Below, in pieces: positions 16,656-25,846 of a DNA stretch of 64,000 nucleotides. The notes under the pieces are model-generated. The model made no database searches. It saw nothing but the letters and a program-made list of their open reading frames with translations, and was not told the origin of the DNA. The stretch's first letter is position 1. The number at the start of each line of letters is the position of its first letter. The DNA is from Sva-07 sp963752815. GTDB lineage: Bacteria > Actinomycetota > Acidimicrobiia > Acidimicrobiales > Ilumatobacteraceae. A program made the position numbers and the translations under genes. Where the stretch lies: assembly GCA_963752815.1 (NCBI GenBank), contig CAVVZI010000015.1:682001-746000 (forward strand), given 5' to 3'.

Positions 16656-18041
16656 ATGGCTGGCTCTGCAGACTTTCCCATCGACCGATCCGAGCGGACG
16701 GCTCGTCCGCAACGATCGGCAGGGAGGGTCCCGCCGCACAACCTGCAGGCCGAGGAGTCGGTGCTCGGCGCGCTGCTGCTGTCGCGTGATGCGATCGGTG
16801 TCGTCGGCGAAGCCGGACTGAAGGTCCGCGACTTCTACAACCCGGCCCACCAGCAGATCTTCGACGCCATTCGCTCGATCTACTCGTCGTCGGGCCCGGT
16901 CGACGTCGTCACCGTGGCCGACGAGCTCCGGCGCCACGGTGTGCTCGAGGAGTTGGGTGGCATCGAACGGCTCAACGAGCTGCAGAACGCCACACCGTCG
17001 GTGTCCGGAGCCGAGCACTACGCCCGGATCGTGATGGACACGGCGCTGCTGCGCCGGTTGATCCACACGGCGGGCGAGATCACCGACATCGCGTTCAGTG
17101 AGCCCGACGACGCTGTCAAGGCCGTCGACCGCGCGGAATCGATGATGTTCGAGGTCGCCGAGGACCGCGTCGTCGACTCCACGCGACCCATCCAGGAACT
17201 CCTGAACGAGACGATGGACCAGCTCGAGGAGAACTACGAGCGGGGCGACACGATCACCGGGGCGGCCACCGGCTACGACGACCTCGACGAGCTGCTCTCG
17301 GGCCTGCAGAAGTCGACGTTGAACATCGTCGGGGCACGCCCCGCCGTCGGCAAGACCGCGTTCGGGCTCGGGATGGCGACGCACATCGCCAAGCACAGCG
17401 GCAAACCGGTGCTGGTGTTCTCGCTCGAGATGGGCCACAGCGAGCTCACGCAACGCATCCTGTCGAGCGAGGCCAAGGTCGATTCCACCAAGCTGCGCAC
17501 CGGCAAGCTGAGCGAGAGCGACTGGTCGAAGATCGGCCTCGCCGTCGGGCGGCTCGAAGTGCCGCTGTTCCTCGACGACAACCCCCAGGTCACCGTCATG
17601 GAGATCCGGGCCAAGGCCCGTCGCATCAAGTCCCAGCACGGCGGGCTCGGCCTGATCATGATCGACTACCTGCAGCTGATGAGCGGCAACGGCACGTCGG
17701 AGAACCGGCAGCTCGAAGTCAGCGAGATCAGCCGGAACCTCAAGGTGCTCGCCCGCGAACTCGAGGTGCCGATCGTGGCCTTGAGCCAGCTGAGCCGCAA
17801 CCTCGAGGCCCGCGCCGACAAGCGTCCGATGCTTGCCGACCTGCGGGAGTCCGGCAGCCTCGAGCAGGACGCCGACGTGGTGATGTTCCTCTACCGTGAC
17901 GAGGTCTACAACCCGGAGTCGCCCGACAAGGGTTCGGCCGAGGTGATCGTCGCCAAGCACCGATCGGGACCGATCGGCACCAAGCGGCTCGTGTTCCTCG
18001 GCCAGTACACCCGCTTCGACAACGCCGCCCGCTCGATGTAG
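16656..18041 (+). CDS. dnaB: replicative DNA helicase DnaB
   Basis: This 461-residue hexameric 5'-3' helicase has the N-terminal primase-interacting domain (PPHNLQAEESVLGALLLS, HQQIFDAIRSIY). The RecA-like motor follows: Walker A GARPAVGKTA near residue 226, FSLEMGHSELTQRI, Walker B GLIMIDYLQLM, and motif LSQLSRNLEARADKRPMLADLRESG. No intein interrupts it. It follows rplI, the common rpsF-rpsR-rplI-dnaB arrangement, and probably has its own promoter in the gap. Confidence 0.97.
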   Translation: MAGSADFPIDRSERTARPQRSAGRVPPHNLQAEESVLGALLLSRDAIGVVGEAGLKVRDFYNPAHQQIFDAIRSIYSSSGPVDVVTVADELRRHGVLEELGGIERLNELQNATPSVSGAEHYARIVMDTALLRRLIHTAGEITDIAFSEPDDAVKAVDRAESMMFEVAEDRVVDSTRPIQELLNETMDQLEENYERGDTITGAATGYDDLDELLSGLQKSTLNIVGARPAVGKTAFGLGMATHIAKHSGKPVLVFSLEMGHSELTQRILSSEAKVDSTKLRTGKLSESDWSKIGLAVGRLEVPLFLDDNPQVTVMEIRAKARRIKSQHGGLGLIMIDYLQLMSGNGTSENRQLEVSEISRNLKVLARELEVPIVALSQLSRNLEARADKRPMLADLRESGSLEQDADVVMFLYRDEVYNPESPDKGSAEVIVAKHRSGPIGTKRLVFLGQYTRFDNAARSM

Positions 18042-18048
18042 GACATCG

Positions 18049-18753
18049 ATGGCAACGTTCGTCCTCGTCCACGGCGCATGGAGCGGTGCGCACGGCTTCC
18101 GGCACGTCCGGCGTTCCCTGACCAAACTCGGTCATGAGGTGTTCACGCCGAGCCTCACCGGGATCGGCGAGCGAGTCCACCTCACGAGCCCGTCGGTCGG
18201 GTTGCACACCCACGTCGACGACCTCGTGAACCACGTGCTGTACGAGGACCTCGACCCGATCGTGCTGCTCGGGTTCTCCTACGGCGGGATGGTGGTCACC
18301 GGCGCGCTCGACGCGATCGCCGATCGGGTCGTTCAGCTCGTGTATCTCGATGCATTCGTGCCCGCCGACGGCGACTCGCTGTTCGGCCTGCTCGGACTCG
18401 ACGATCGGCCGACTCCGACGGTCGGCTCCGACTGGCAGGTGCTGGCCGCGCCGCGGGTGTTCGACGATCCGAACGAGGCCGACTTCATCAACCCGCGGCG
18501 GGTTCCTCACCCGGTGCGCTGCTTCACCGAGCGGGTCACGCTGTCGCAGCCGTTGGAGGAGTTCTCGTTCGGACGCACCTACATCCGAGCGACCGGCGAT
18601 TCCTCCGACGCTCCCGGCGCCGCCGTGTTCGAAGCGGCCGCCGCGCACGCCGGCGCCTCGCCCCACTGGAACGCACGCGAGATCGCCACCAATCACATGG
18701 TGCCGAGCAACCGGCCCGACGAACTGGCGGCGATCCTCGACGAGTTGGCCTGA
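18049..18753 (+). CDS. alpha/beta hydrolase
   Basis: This 234-residue alpha/beta-fold hydrolase resembles small esterases. It opens with FVLVHGAWSGAHGFRHV, in which HGAW forms the oxyanion region. The nucleophile elbow is GFSYGG, and the catalytic His is likely in ATNHMVPSNRP near the C-terminus. There is no signal peptide. It begins 7 bp after dnaB and may be read from the same transcript. The substrate is unknown. Confidence 0.85.
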   Translation: MATFVLVHGAWSGAHGFRHVRRSLTKLGHEVFTPSLTGIGERVHLTSPSVGLHTHVDDLVNHVLYEDLDPIVLLGFSYGGMVVTGALDAIADRVVQLVYLDAFVPADGDSLFGLLGLDDRPTPTVGSDWQVLAAPRVFDDPNEADFINPRRVPHPVRCFTERVTLSQPLEEFSFGRTYIRATGDSSDAPGAAVFEAAAAHAGASPHWNAREIATNHMVPSNRPDELAAILDELA

Positions 18754-18776
18754 GCGCCGTCACCTGCCGAGAAGCG

Positions 18777-19835
18777 TCACCAGTGCCGCAGGTCGATCGG
18801 CCAGCGGTCGACGATCTGGTCGTTGCCGGTGCCGTCGACCACCCAGAACTGCTGGTGGCGGGCGACGGTCGGGTCCACGTGCGCCGGCCAGATCCGGGTG
18901 CGGTCGCCGACGGTCCAGTCGCCCGGTTCGCGGGGCAACAGGGTGGTGTGCTCGTCGGAACAGAAGAACACGTCGCCGTGATCCCATGACGGGTTGCCGT
19001 GGTCCATGCCGAGGGCCTTCAGACCGGCATCGATCACGATCCACCCCTTGGGGCTGGTCGAGATGACCGTCGTCAGCACCGAGAGCGACTTCTCGAACGG
19101 CGAGTCGAGTTCGGCGTACTGGGTGTCCATCAGCACGTACGACCCCGCCTGCAGCTCGGTGCACCATTCGTTCACGTCCCAGGTTCCGGTTCCCCCGCCC
19201 GACACGATGTCGCCGCCGACGCTGGCATGCGCCCGCAGGAGGATCTCCATCGCGCGGCGCACCTGGTCGACCTTCTCGGCCCGGTCCTTGACCATCATGA
19301 GGTGACCCTCGTAGCCCATCACACCGCGCACGTCGAGGCCGGCTGCCCGCGCCCGGTCGGCGAGCCGTCCGGCGTCATCGACGTCACAGCCGCACCGCGG
19401 GAGGCCGACCTCCACGTCGATCAGCACTGCACGGATCCCGCCGCGGATCGCCGCGTCGAGCGTGGCGTCGGAGTCGACCGCAACGGTGATGCTCGCCGCG
19501 TCAGACAGCCTGCCCAGCCGCTCGGTGTCGAGGGTCTCGTTGGCGAGCAGGAGGTCCGCGCCGAGTCCGGCCTGCGCCATTCCTTCGATCTCGCGCGGTG
19601 TGGCGGCGCAGAACGCAGTGTGGCCCGCGTCGGCCAGGCGACGCGCCAACGCCGTCGACTTGAACGCCTTGACGTGCGGCCGCAACGACGTGCCGGGCCA
19701 ACGGCCGCGCATGGCGTCGACGTTGCGATCGAACGCCGCGAGGTCGACGACGAGGGCCGGGGTGCGCACCGCCGTCAAGTGATCGGGAAGATTGTTCGGG
19801 TCGTCGGGGAGGTCGGGCGCGATCGGCGAACTCAT
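18777..19835 (-). CDS. D-threonine aldolase-like PLP enzyme
   Basis: This 352-residue fold-type-III PLP protein (alanine-racemase N-terminal barrel plus D-serine-dehydratase-like C-terminal domain) starts at ATG 19835. The PLP lysine is in RPHVKAFKS. The phosphate loop is VSGGGTGTWD. The C-terminal metal site reads PAHVDPT: an H-x-D pair as in metal-dependent D-threonine aldolase, not the H-x-C of eukaryotic D-serine dehydratase. It likely cleaves beta-hydroxy-D-amino acids to glycine and an aldehyde. Its start overlaps the DUF3052 stop by 4 bp (ATGA). Confidence 0.85.
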   Translation of the reverse strand: MSSPIAPDLPDDPNNLPDHLTAVRTPALVVDLAAFDRNVDAMRGRWPGTSLRPHVKAFKSTALARRLADAGHTAFCAATPREIEGMAQAGLGADLLLANETLDTERLGRLSDAASITVAVDSDATLDAAIRGGIRAVLIDVEVGLPRCGCDVDDAGRLADRARAAGLDVRGVMGYEGHLMMVKDRAEKVDQVRRAMEILLRAHASVGGDIVSGGGTGTWDVNEWCTELQAGSYVLMDTQYAELDSPFEKSLSVLTTVISTSPKGWIVIDAGLKALGMDHGNPSWDHGDVFFCSDEHTTLLPREPGDWTVGDRTRIWPAHVDPTVARHQQFWVVDGTGNDQIVDRWPIDLRHW

Positions 19836-20269
19836 GTCGGAAGTGTGCTCCGTCGCTCGCGACGCCACACCACCCGGAGAGCGGACCAGGTGTCGTCGAT
19901 CGCGCACACCTTGTTGTCGACGAGCCCGCGTGGGAGGCACACGTCGCGCACGACGTCCTCGGTCATGTCCGTGACGACCCTCGATGCTCGATTCGGGGAC
20001 GCGCGTTTCGGCCAGGCGATCCAGCAGCCGCCGTCGGGAAAAATCGCCCGCTCGGCCGGGCCGATCCGCCGTTCGAGCTCGTGCCGCTCGGTCACGAACA
20101 GCACGACCAAGGCCGCCCGTCCGCGCAGGGTTGTCGCGATCCTCACGTCATCGGGGAGTGGCGCGAGCAACGCCCGAAAGTCGGGTGGCTCGTCGATCAC
20201 GATCAGGCGCTGTTCCGCGGCGATGCCGAGCTTGGTCGCGAGCGGCGTTCCGGAGTAACCGGCGGGCAT
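19832..20269 (-). CDS. DUF3052 family protein
   Basis: This 145-residue actinobacterial protein starts at ATG 20269. Family landmarks are AGYSGTPLATKLGI at the N-terminus, PDGGCWIAWPKRAS, TDMTEDVVRDVCLPRGLVDNKVCAIDDTWSALRVV, and a basic C-terminus. No enzymatic function is established for the family. The stop overlaps the D-threonine-aldolase-like gene (ATGA), so they form a two-gene unit divergent from the class-V PLP enzyme. Confidence 0.85.
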   Translation of the reverse strand: MPAGYSGTPLATKLGIAAEQRLIVIDEPPDFRALLAPLPDDVRIATTLRGRAALVVLFVTERHELERRIGPAERAIFPDGGCWIAWPKRASPNRASRVVTDMTEDVVRDVCLPRGLVDNKVCAIDDTWSALRVVWRRERRSTLPT

Positions 20270-20343
20270 CGGACTCCATGATGGCCTCCGCCGCGGCGAT
20301 GCGAGACGCCGCGGCCATCGCGTGGTCCCGCTACGTTGGCGGC

Positions 20344-21627
20344 GTGTCTGCCGGCGCCTCCGTCGATCCCACCCGAACGTCGCGTCTCGACCTCGACTTC
20401 GTGCGGAGCCAGTTCCCGGCCTTCGCCGACGGCGGCAACCTCGATCAGTCGTTCTTCGAGAACGCCGGAGGTTCGTTCGCCTGCCGGCAGACCATCGACG
20501 CTCTGACGCAGTACTACACCGCCTACAAGGTGCAGCCATACGCCGAGTACGCGGCGTCCGCCGCGGCCGGCGCGGCGATGGACCGGTCGCGCGAACGGTG
20601 GGCCGAAGCCCTCGGCGTGGTGTCCCGCGAGGTCGTGTTCGGCCCGTCGACCTCGATGAACACCTACGTGCTGGCGCAGGCGTTCGGTGCCACGCTCCGG
20701 CCGGACGACGTCGTGATCGTCACCAACCAGGACCACGAGGCCAACACCGGCGCCATCCGGCGGGCCGCCGAACGGGTCGGGTGCACGATCCGGGAGTGGC
20801 GCACCGATGCCGCCACCGGCCTGCTCGACATCGACGGGTTCGCCGAATTGCTCGACGATCGCACGGCATTGGTGACGGTTCCGCACGCCTCGAACATCAT
20901 CGGGCAGGAGAACGACATCGTCCGGATCACGGCCCTGGCGCACGCGGTGGGCGCGCGGGTGATCGTCGATGGCGTCTCGTTCGCGCCGCACGGCCTGCCG
21001 GACGTCTCCGCGCTCGACGCCGACGTGTACCTGTTCAGCCTCTACAAGACCTACTCCGTCCACCAGGGCCTGATGGTCGTCCGCAACGGGCTGCTCGACG
21101 AGTTGCCGAACCAGAGTCATTTCTTCAACGACGGGGTTGCCGACAAGCGCCTGAACCCGGCGGGCCCCGACCACGCGCAGGTCGCGGCGGCCGGAGCGGT
21201 CCTCGACTACGTGGCCGCGTTGCACGCGCACCATGGAGGGTCGCCCGACGATCGCCTGAACGTGGCGGCGCGCGATGTGTCGGCGCTGTGGCGAGCGCAC
21301 GAGGATTCGCTCACGCCTCGACTGCTCGACGCGCTCGCCGATCGCGACGATGTTCGTCTGCTCGGTCCCGACACGCTGGGCGCGACCGGGCTGCACCGGT
21401 GTCCGACCATCGCGTTCGTGCCACTGCGACTCGCGCCGAACGACGTCGCCCACGAACTCGTGCAGCGTGGCGTCCAGACCAGTTCCGGCCACTACTACGC
21501 GGCGCGGGTGCTGGACGGGCTCGGTGTCGATCCCGACCGTGGTGTGGTCCGGCTGTCGTTCGTGCACTACACGTCGCCCACCGACGTCGACCGGGCGATC
21601 GCGGCGTTGGGCGAGGTCCTCGATTGA
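20344..21627 (+). CDS. class V aminotransferase-fold PLP enzyme
   Basis: This protein of about 427 residues belongs to the cysteine-desulfurase-like superfamily. I use GTG 20344; further in-frame starts lie upstream within the DUF3052 promoter region. Landmarks are FFENAGGSFACRQTIDAL, GPSTSMNTYVLAQAF, DHEANTGAIRRAAER, the VTVPHASNIIGQ segment and VDGVSFAPHGLPDVSAL. The PLP lysine lies in SLYKTYSVHQG near residue 235. It lacks a clear desulfurase active-site cysteine loop, so a desulfurase role is not assured. Its stop overlaps a TTG start of the next gene. Confidence 0.82.
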   Translation: MSAGASVDPTRTSRLDLDFVRSQFPAFADGGNLDQSFFENAGGSFACRQTIDALTQYYTAYKVQPYAEYAASAAAGAAMDRSRERWAEALGVVSREVVFGPSTSMNTYVLAQAFGATLRPDDVVIVTNQDHEANTGAIRRAAERVGCTIREWRTDAATGLLDIDGFAELLDDRTALVTVPHASNIIGQENDIVRITALAHAVGARVIVDGVSFAPHGLPDVSALDADVYLFSLYKTYSVHQGLMVVRNGLLDELPNQSHFFNDGVADKRLNPAGPDHAQVAAAGAVLDYVAALHAHHGGSPDDRLNVAARDVSALWRAHEDSLTPRLLDALADRDDVRLLGPDTLGATGLHRCPTIAFVPLRLAPNDVAHELVQRGVQTSSGHYYAARVLDGLGVDPDRGVVRLSFVHYTSPTDVDRAIAALGEVLD

Positions 21628-24059
21628 GCACCGTCACACCGACCGCGGAGTCGGTCGAGGACTCCTCGGCGCCCACCGCATTGAACGCGCACGACCGTCG
21701 CGTCTGGCGACGCCACCCGGGCGACGTGGCTCGCCTCGTGGCGCGTTCGACGCTGCTCCTGCTGGGGCTGATCGTCACCGCGGCCGTGCCGGGGACGCTC
21801 CGTGACATCTCGCAGAACATTGTCAACCTCTTCGGCGAACTGCCCGACGCGGTGCGCTACGCGTTGATCGGCCTGGCGCAGCTGACGATCGTGGCCATCC
21901 CGCTCGCGGTGATCGCCTGGCTCATCCTGCGCCGGTCGTGGCTCGAGACCGCGATGGTCGTCGGCGCGGGCGCGGTCGGCGGCATCGTGATGGCGCTGCT
22001 CACCAACTGGCTCGCGCGGGCGGCTCCACCGGTGCCGTCCGGCCTCGACTCGGCATCGTTCCTGCCGACCGACTTTCCGTCGTCCGCGTATCTCGCCGCA
22101 CTGGTCGCGGGAACCGCGACCGCCGCCCCGCTGATGCCCGACGCGTGGCGGCGCACGTGTTGGCTGGCGGTGACGGCCGCCGTGGTGGTGCGCTTCATGA
22201 GCGCCACGGAGACGCCGGTCAACGTGATCGTGACGGTGCTGCTCGGCAGCGTGGTCGGCAGCGTGGTGCTGGTTGCGTTCGGCTCACCCCGCCGCCGACC
22301 CGGCGCTTCCTCGTTGCATGCCGATCTCGCCGCCGGTGGGTTCGTCGTCGACGATCTCCGCGACGAGACCGAGCACGCCGGTCGCCGGTCGTACCGTGGC
22401 GCGTCCGACGGGAACGACATCGCGGTCGTGTATCTCGATCGTGACGACCGCGACGTCGATCTGCTGGCGCGGGTGGTGCGGACGATCCGCGTGCGCGACG
22501 TCGACGAGCAGAGTCTGTCGGTGCGTCCGCTCCAGCGCGTCCAGCACGAGGCGGTCGTCACGATGATGGCGCTGCAGACCGGGGCGCGGGTTCCGGTCGT
22601 CCACGCCGTTGTGCCCGCGGCGCGGGAGAGCGCGATCATCGCCCTCGACGTGCCGCCGGGTCGTCCACTCGCCGAACTCGGCGGCGAGGAGGTGTCCGAG
22701 GCCGCACTCGACGATCTCTGGCGACAGCTCGGTCTCCTGCATCGCGGGCGGATCGCTCACCGCTCGCTGACGCTGCCGAACCTGGTCCTCGACGGCGACA
22801 CGGCGTGGCTCACCGGGCTCGAGAATGGCCGGCTGGTCGCCGGCGACGACTCTCGTGCGCTCGACGTCGCCGAACTGCTCGTGTCGACCACGCTCGTCGT
22901 GGGTGTCGAGCGGGCGATCGCGGCCGCGGTCCGAGTCGCCGACCGCGACGAGTTGACCGCGTCCTTGGCGTTCATCCAGCCGCCGGCCCTCCCACCGCAG
23001 ACGCGCAAAGCGGCGAAGAAGCCGAAGGGTCTGATCACCGAGATCCGCACCGGATTGCAGACGGCGCTCGGTGTCGAGGCGGTGGAACTGGCCGAACTGG
23101 AACGGATCAGCATTCCGAAGCTGCTCACGTGGGTCGGCTTCGTCGTGCTCGCCTACTTCGTGCTGAGCCTGGCGTCGAGCTGGTCGGAGATCTCCGACGC
23201 GATCGCCGGCCTCAACTGGTGGTGGGTGGTCCCCATCATGGTCGTCACCCTCATCGGCCCGGTGGCCGGTGCGGTGTCGATGATGGGCTCGGTGCTGCGC
23301 CCGCTGTCGCTCGGCGACACGACCATCGTGATGTTCGGCCAGTCGTTCCTGAACCGGTTCACGCCGATGAACGCCGGCGGCATGGCGATGCGGATCCGCT
23401 ACCTCCAGAAGGGTGGCACCGACGCCACGGTCGCCACCGCGGCGATCGGCCTCACGTCGGCCGCGAGCGGCGTCATGCAGGTGCTGTTCATCTCGTTCTT
23501 CCTCCTGTGGAGCAGCACCGATCCGACCGACGACACGCAGGGAGCCGACGCCGGGAGTTCGTCGGGCGGCGTCGCGGGAACGGTGATCCTCGTCGTGGGC
23601 ATCGCCTTGGTGCTGGCGGTGGTGATCTTCGCGTTCACCCCCAAGCTGCGCCGTTGGCTGATCGACTTCGTCAAGTCCACGATCTCGAAGATCCGCCACG
23701 ACTTCGGCGCGCTCGCCCGCCAACCGACGAAGCTGTTGATGCTGTTCGGTGGTGCCGGAGCCAGCAAGTTGCTGACGATCATCGCCTTCGTCCTGTCGTG
23801 TCGGGCGTTCGGCATCGACCTGTCGTTCGCGGAGCTCGGTGCCTTGTACATGATCGCCAACACCGTCGCTTCCACCGTGCCGACTCCCGGCGGGGTCGGG
23901 GCGATCGACGCGGCCCTCGTGCTCGTGCTCACCAACGCCGGCGTCGACCAGGGCACCGCCTGGGCGGCGACTCTCCTGTTCCGGGGGATCAACTACTGGT
24001 TCCCGACGATCCCCGGATTCCTCGGCCTCAAGCTGAGCGAACGCCGCGAACTCATCTGA
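21624..24059 (+). CDS. flippase-like membrane protein with kinase-like middle
   Basis: This is a protein of about 811 residues starting at TTG 21624, inside the preceding stop (TTGA). It has three parts. The first is an N-terminal membrane block of about five or six helices (residues 35-215). The second is a cytoplasmic region of about 250 residues with remote kinase-like features (LGLLHRGRIAHRSLTLPNLVLDGDTAWL resembles a degenerate catalytic loop, without HRD). The third is a C-terminal multi-helix domain of the lysylphosphatidylglycerol-synthase TM / UPF0104 type (FLNRFTPMNAGGMAMRIRYL, TVPTPGGVGAIDAALVLVL). Similar long fusions occur in actinobacteria. Lipid or glycolipid translocation is inferred. 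Confidence 0.83.
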   Translation: MSTVTPTAESVEDSSAPTALNAHDRRVWRRHPGDVARLVARSTLLLLGLIVTAAVPGTLRDISQNIVNLFGELPDAVRYALIGLAQLTIVAIPLAVIAWLILRRSWLETAMVVGAGAVGGIVMALLTNWLARAAPPVPSGLDSASFLPTDFPSSAYLAALVAGTATAAPLMPDAWRRTCWLAVTAAVVVRFMSATETPVNVIVTVLLGSVVGSVVLVAFGSPRRRPGASSLHADLAAGGFVVDDLRDETEHAGRRSYRGASDGNDIAVVYLDRDDRDVDLLARVVRTIRVRDVDEQSLSVRPLQRVQHEAVVTMMALQTGARVPVVHAVVPAARESAIIALDVPPGRPLAELGGEEVSEAALDDLWRQLGLLHRGRIAHRSLTLPNLVLDGDTAWLTGLENGRLVAGDDSRALDVAELLVSTTLVVGVERAIAAAVRVADRDELTASLAFIQPPALPPQTRKAAKKPKGLITEIRTGLQTALGVEAVELAELERISIPKLLTWVGFVVLAYFVLSLASSWSEISDAIAGLNWWWVVPIMVVTLIGPVAGAVSMMGSVLRPLSLGDTTIVMFGQSFLNRFTPMNAGGMAMRIRYLQKGGTDATVATAAIGLTSAASGVMQVLFISFFLLWSSTDPTDDTQGADAGSSSGGVAGTVILVVGIALVLAVVIFAFTPKLRRWLIDFVKSTISKIRHDFGALARQPTKLLMLFGGAGASKLLTIIAFVLSCRAFGIDLSFAELGALYMIANTVASTVPTPGGVGAIDAALVLVLTNAGVDQGTAWAATLLFRGINYWFPTIPGFLGLKLSERRELI

Positions 24060-24061
24060 AC

Positions 24062-24114
24062 CCGAAATTCTGAGCGGATGGCGCGCTGGGCGCACCATTC
24101 TCGGAGAATTTCGG
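24062..24114. repeat. palindromic element family B, copy 1
   Basis: This 53-bp imperfect palindrome has perfect outer arms CCGAAATTCT / AGAATTTCGG and a GCGC-rich centre. It lies in the gap between the flippase-like gene and purE. It shares length, CCGAAA/TTTCGG termini and a GCGC-centred core with copies at 37333 and 44521. Confidence 0.7.
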
Positions 24115-24136
24115 GGCGAGCGCGTACAGTTCGGGC

Positions 24137-24661
24137 GTGAGCAGCGCCGAATCGACCGTCGCCGGTGTTGTGGTGGTCGGAGTGGTGATGGGATCCGCCA
24201 GCGACTGGCCGACGATGTCGAAGGCGGTCGACGTGCTGACCGAGTTCGGCGTGGTGCACGAAGCACGGGTGGTGAGCGCCCATCGGATGCCCGACGAGAT
24301 GTTCGAGTACGCGGAGCAGGCAGCGGGACGGGGCCTGCGGGCGATCATCGCCGGCGCCGGCGGTGCCGCCCACCTCCCGGGGATGCTGGCGGCCAAGACG
24401 ATCGTGCCGGTGCTCGGGGTCCCCGTGGCGTCCCGGCATCTCGCGGGGCAGGACTCACTCCATTCGATCGTGCAGATGCCGGCGGGCATCCCGGTCGCCA
24501 CGTTCGCCATCGGCGAGGCCGGTGCGACGAACGCCGCGCTGTTCGCGGTGGCCATGCTCGCCGCGACCGACGACTCCCTCGCGACCGCGCTGCTCGACTA
24601 CCGGCGCCAACGCCGCGACGCCGCGGCGGGCTCGGTGCTGCCGCCGCCCGCCGACGCGTGA
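24137..24661 (+). CDS. purE: 5-(carboxyamino)imidazole ribonucleotide mutase
   Basis: This 174-residue class-I PurE interconverts N5-CAIR and CAIR in purine synthesis. It starts at GTG 24137. Motifs include VVMGSASDWPTM, VVSAHRMPDEMFEYA, IIAGAGGAAHLPGMLAA, GVPVASRHLAGQDSLHSIVQMPAGIPVAT and GATNAALFAVAML, covering the full active site. purK follows 22 bp downstream. Confidence 0.96.
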   Translation: MSSAESTVAGVVVVGVVMGSASDWPTMSKAVDVLTEFGVVHEARVVSAHRMPDEMFEYAEQAAGRGLRAIIAGAGGAAHLPGMLAAKTIVPVLGVPVASRHLAGQDSLHSIVQMPAGIPVATFAIGEAGATNAALFAVAMLAATDDSLATALLDYRRQRRDAAAGSVLPPPADA

Positions 24662-24683
24662 ACGACACCGGGCGTTGGGGACG

Positions 24684-25833
24684 ATGAGGAACGAGCCGAT
24701 CGTCCCGCCGGCCACGATCGGGATGATGGGTGGCGGTCAGCTCGGCCGGTACGCCCTCATCGCCGCCCGCACGATGGGGTATCGCACGCTCGTGGTCGAC
24801 CCCGACCCGTCCGCGCCGGCGGGAGCCGTGGCGGATGTGCACCTGATGGCGGCGTACGACGACCCCGCGGCGTTGCAGCGGATCACCCTCGACTGCGATG
24901 TGGTCACCACCGAGTTCGAGAACCCGCCGGCGGGGGCGCTCGACCATCTGGCCGAACGGGTCCGCGTGGCTCCGTCACCGGCGTCGGTGCGGATCGCGCA
25001 GGACCGCATCGCCGAGAAGCAGTTCCTCGTCGACAACGGGTTCACCGTCGGGCCGTACCTGGTGCTCGACGAACCGGAGACCGTGATCCCTCCGGGGGTC
25101 GTCGCCTCCGTCGTCGAGGGTGGGGCGATCGTGAAGACCGCTCGGCTCGGCTACGACGGCAAGGGCCAGCGTCGCGTCGCTGACGTGCCGGCGATGCACA
25201 GTGCGTGGGCGGAACTCGGTGGCGTGGCCTGCGTGGTCGAACAGGTGCTGCGACTTCGATGTCGAACTGAGCGTGATCGTGGCGCGCACCGCCGACGGCC
25301 GGATCGAACCGTGGCCGGTCGCCGAGAACCGGCATGTCGACGGCATCCTCGACGTGTCGATCGTGCCGGCTCGGGTCGACGACTCGACGGCCGATCGCGC
25401 CATCGGCATCGCCTCGGCGATCGCCGACGCCCTCGGCTACGTCGGGGTGCTGGCGGTGGAGATGTTCGTGGTCGGCGGCGAACTGCTCGTCAACGAGTTG
25501 GCGCCGCGGCCGCACAACAGCGGGCACTGGACGCTCGACGCCAGCGCGACGAGCCAGTTCGAGCAGCAGATCCGGGCGGTGTGCGGCGTCGGGCTCGGCC
25601 GCACGACGATGACCGCGCCGTCGATCGCGATGGTCAATCTGCTCGGTGATCTGTGGGCGAACGGGACTCCCGACTGGAGCGTCGTGCTCGACGAGCCGCG
25701 AGCCAAGCTGCACCTGTACGGCAAGTCGCCGGCGCGGCGCGGGCGCAAGATGGGTCACCTCACCGTCACGTCGCAGGTCGCCACCGAGGCGGTCGAACGG
25801 GCGCTCGAACTCCGTCGCCGTTGCGCCCGTTGA
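24684..25833 (+). CDS. purK: N5-CAIR synthase PurK (frameshifted)
   Basis: This ATP-grasp enzyme carboxylates AIR and partners with PurE. The first part (from ATG 24684) has IGMMGGGQLGRYALIAAR, TTEFENPPAGAL and IVKTARLGYDGKGQRRV. The frame then breaks near 25251 after VEQVL. The remainder continues in the +1 frame: FDVELSVIVARTADG, VEMFVVGGELLVNELAPRPHNSGHW and MVNLLGDLW, ending at 25833. Removing one base (a C in CTG-C-GAC) restores VEQVLDFDVELS, the expected family sequence. An intact purine gene is essential in most free-living bacteria, so a sequence error is likely. Confidence 0.9.
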
Positions 25834-25846
25834 CGGGCCCCTCGGG

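Noticed and set aside
20322..21623. N-terminal extension of the flippase-like protein by more than 430 residues
   Set aside because: The extension is an out-of-frame shadow of the class-V PLP enzyme; the TTG at 21624 inside the previous stop gives a sensible membrane-protein start.
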